A stretch of DNA of 64,000 nucleotides from Melieria omissa (Eukaryota > Arthropoda > Insecta > Diptera > Ulidiidae), in NCBI GenBank assembly GCA_963971225.1, contig OZ020267.1:111804163-111868162 (forward strand), given 5' to 3'. Below the pieces are notes generated by a model, which saw only the letters and a program-made list of their open reading frames with translations, was not told the DNA's origin and made no database searches. Both the position numbers and the translations under genes were made by a program. Shown one piece after another: positions 63,061-64,000 of this stretch. Each line of letters begins with the position of its first letter. Within the stretch, counting starts at the first letter, position 1.

Positions 63061-63544
63061 TCTTCATCTACTTGTCCATCACCTATCCATACATTCATAC
63101 ATTCATCCATCCAAATATCCTTTACTCGGTCCTATGTCCATTTATCCAACCATAAGTCCACCTACACTTACGTCTATGCGTCTGCGCCCGTCTATCTTGT
63201 CTAATCATCCATCCATATCAACCAACCAATACACATTTCATCTTTGGCAGCAGCGAAAATATTGAGTCCCTTACTAACTGATGAGCAAATGTACCCAAGA
63301 CCAATTGGATCCCACTCATTTAGATGTATTTTTTTTGATTTTTTTAATTTTCATTAACTGCATCGAACGCACACTTAAGACTCATCCAGTGTTGCCAGAT
63401 GACTGAAATGACTTTCTCCTAAAACTTAAAAAATACTGAAATTTCCTCCCGAAAGTTAAAAAAATCTTCTAAAGTATTTTTATAATTTGTATTATTTTAA
63501 AGAAATTAAACTTCTTATAAAAAAATAAAAATATATAGGTACTA

Positions 63545-63645
63545 GGCATCGCAATCCCGGCATCCCGGGATCCCGGACTTTTTCCAGTCCCGAAAATCCC
63601 GGGATTCAAATCCTTTAATCCCGGGATTTTCGGGATTGCAAAAGA
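63545..63645. repeat. ATCCCGGGAT palindrome cluster
   Basis: GC-rich island in AT-rich DNA with several copies of ATCCCG/CGGGAT, including ATCCCGGGATCCCGG, AAATCCCGGGATT (twice) and TTTCGGGATTGC. The copies pair with each other as inverted repeats. It sits 110 bases before the hAT remnant and may belong to that element. Confidence 0.7.
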
Positions 63646-63759
63646 TACTTCAAAGTTAAATGAAATAAATTTTAAAGCACAAAAACCCAATTCCTTATCT
63701 GAGGGAGGAGATAGAGGGCGTCTTTTGGAAAAGGCTCATAATTATTTACTAAGCATCAA

Positions 63760-63879
63760 CCAACAAGTGTTGAATCTGAAAGAAGTTTCTATTCAGCAGG
63801 GTTTATTTGTATTAAAATAATAAATAATAAATTTCGCTCTAGATTAGAGGACAAAACACTTAATGCCTTAGTATTTTAA
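63760..63879 (+). pseudogene. hAT transposase C-terminal remnant
   Basis: A 39-residue open frame ending in a stop, with the hAT dimerisation signature: PTSVESERSFYSAGFI, then RSRLEDKTLNALVF. hAT proteins normally have several hundred residues before this point. Upstream only weak traces remain, for example LLEKAHNYLL in another frame, so this is a decayed copy. The right end of the element may lie near or beyond the window edge. Confidence 0.8.
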
Positions 63880-64000
63880 AGATTTCAGTTTTTAGTTAAT
63901 CAAAACGCTTAACTTTTTTACCGAAATAATCGAAGTAAAGTAAAAGTACAAACAAATTAACTATTTTATTTTTTTTATCAAATATGCATATATATGCACT

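Noticed and set aside
62500..63204. 234-residue plus-strand ORF
   Set aside because: It arises from a pyrimidine-rich minisatellite; other frames on both strands are open in the same place.

Overview
The window is nuclear DNA of a higher fly (Diptera). It has short introns with GT/AG ends, AT-rich intergenic DNA, degraded mariner copies, and genes that match Drosophila H2.0, an NSP/BCAR3-type adaptor, beta-galactosidase, a C8 tetraspanin, COP9 subunit 2 (alien) and rolling-stone-family proteins. A tephritid or similar schizophoran fly fits, but the species cannot be read from the sequence. No tRNA, rRNA, CRISPR or bacterial-type operon was seen.

Layout. 3.0-4.1 kb: a two-exon SAM-domain gene (-). 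7.2-17.6 kb: the homeobox gene H2.0 (+), with a 9 kb first intron holding two dead mariner copies. 19.4-25.9 kb: a ten-exon SAM + SH2 + NSP-type gene (+). 28.4-31.6 kb: a GH35 beta-galactosidase (+). 34.5-36.3 kb: a TspanC8 tetraspanin (-) with two alternative exons for the last membrane helix. 36.7-37.5 kb: the 3' end of an LTR retrotransposon. 38.2-39.9 kb: COP9 signalosome subunit 2 (+). 40.1-53.8 kb: three paralogous rolling-stone-family membrane protein genes (-, -, +). The longest intron of each has been invaded by transposons, including three internally deleted mariners and a 5'-truncated LINE that itself carries one of them. 54.2-56.9 kb: a hexanucleotide satellite of about 2.4 kb. 56.9-64 kb: no gene recognised, a degenerate pyrimidine-rich minisatellite, an ATCCCGGGAT palindrome cluster and a hAT transposase remnant at the edge.

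The genes do not form one pathway. They look like a syntenic Muller-element-B block. The adaptor, beta-galactosidase and tetraspanin appear together in the same order that I recall for Drosophila cytological region 26A, and CSN2 with the rolling-stone family resembles a second 2L block. Exon models were built by hand. In every multi-exon model the splice phases agree and the total length is divisible by three.

No wholly new biological system was found. The most interesting points are the mutually exclusive tetraspanin exons, the differing intron loss and TE load in the rolling-stone trio, the in-frame mariner derivative missing its central catalytic Asp, the nested LINE/mariner insertion, the very long hexamer satellite, and an unexplained four-copy GC-rich motif cluster upstream of CSN2.
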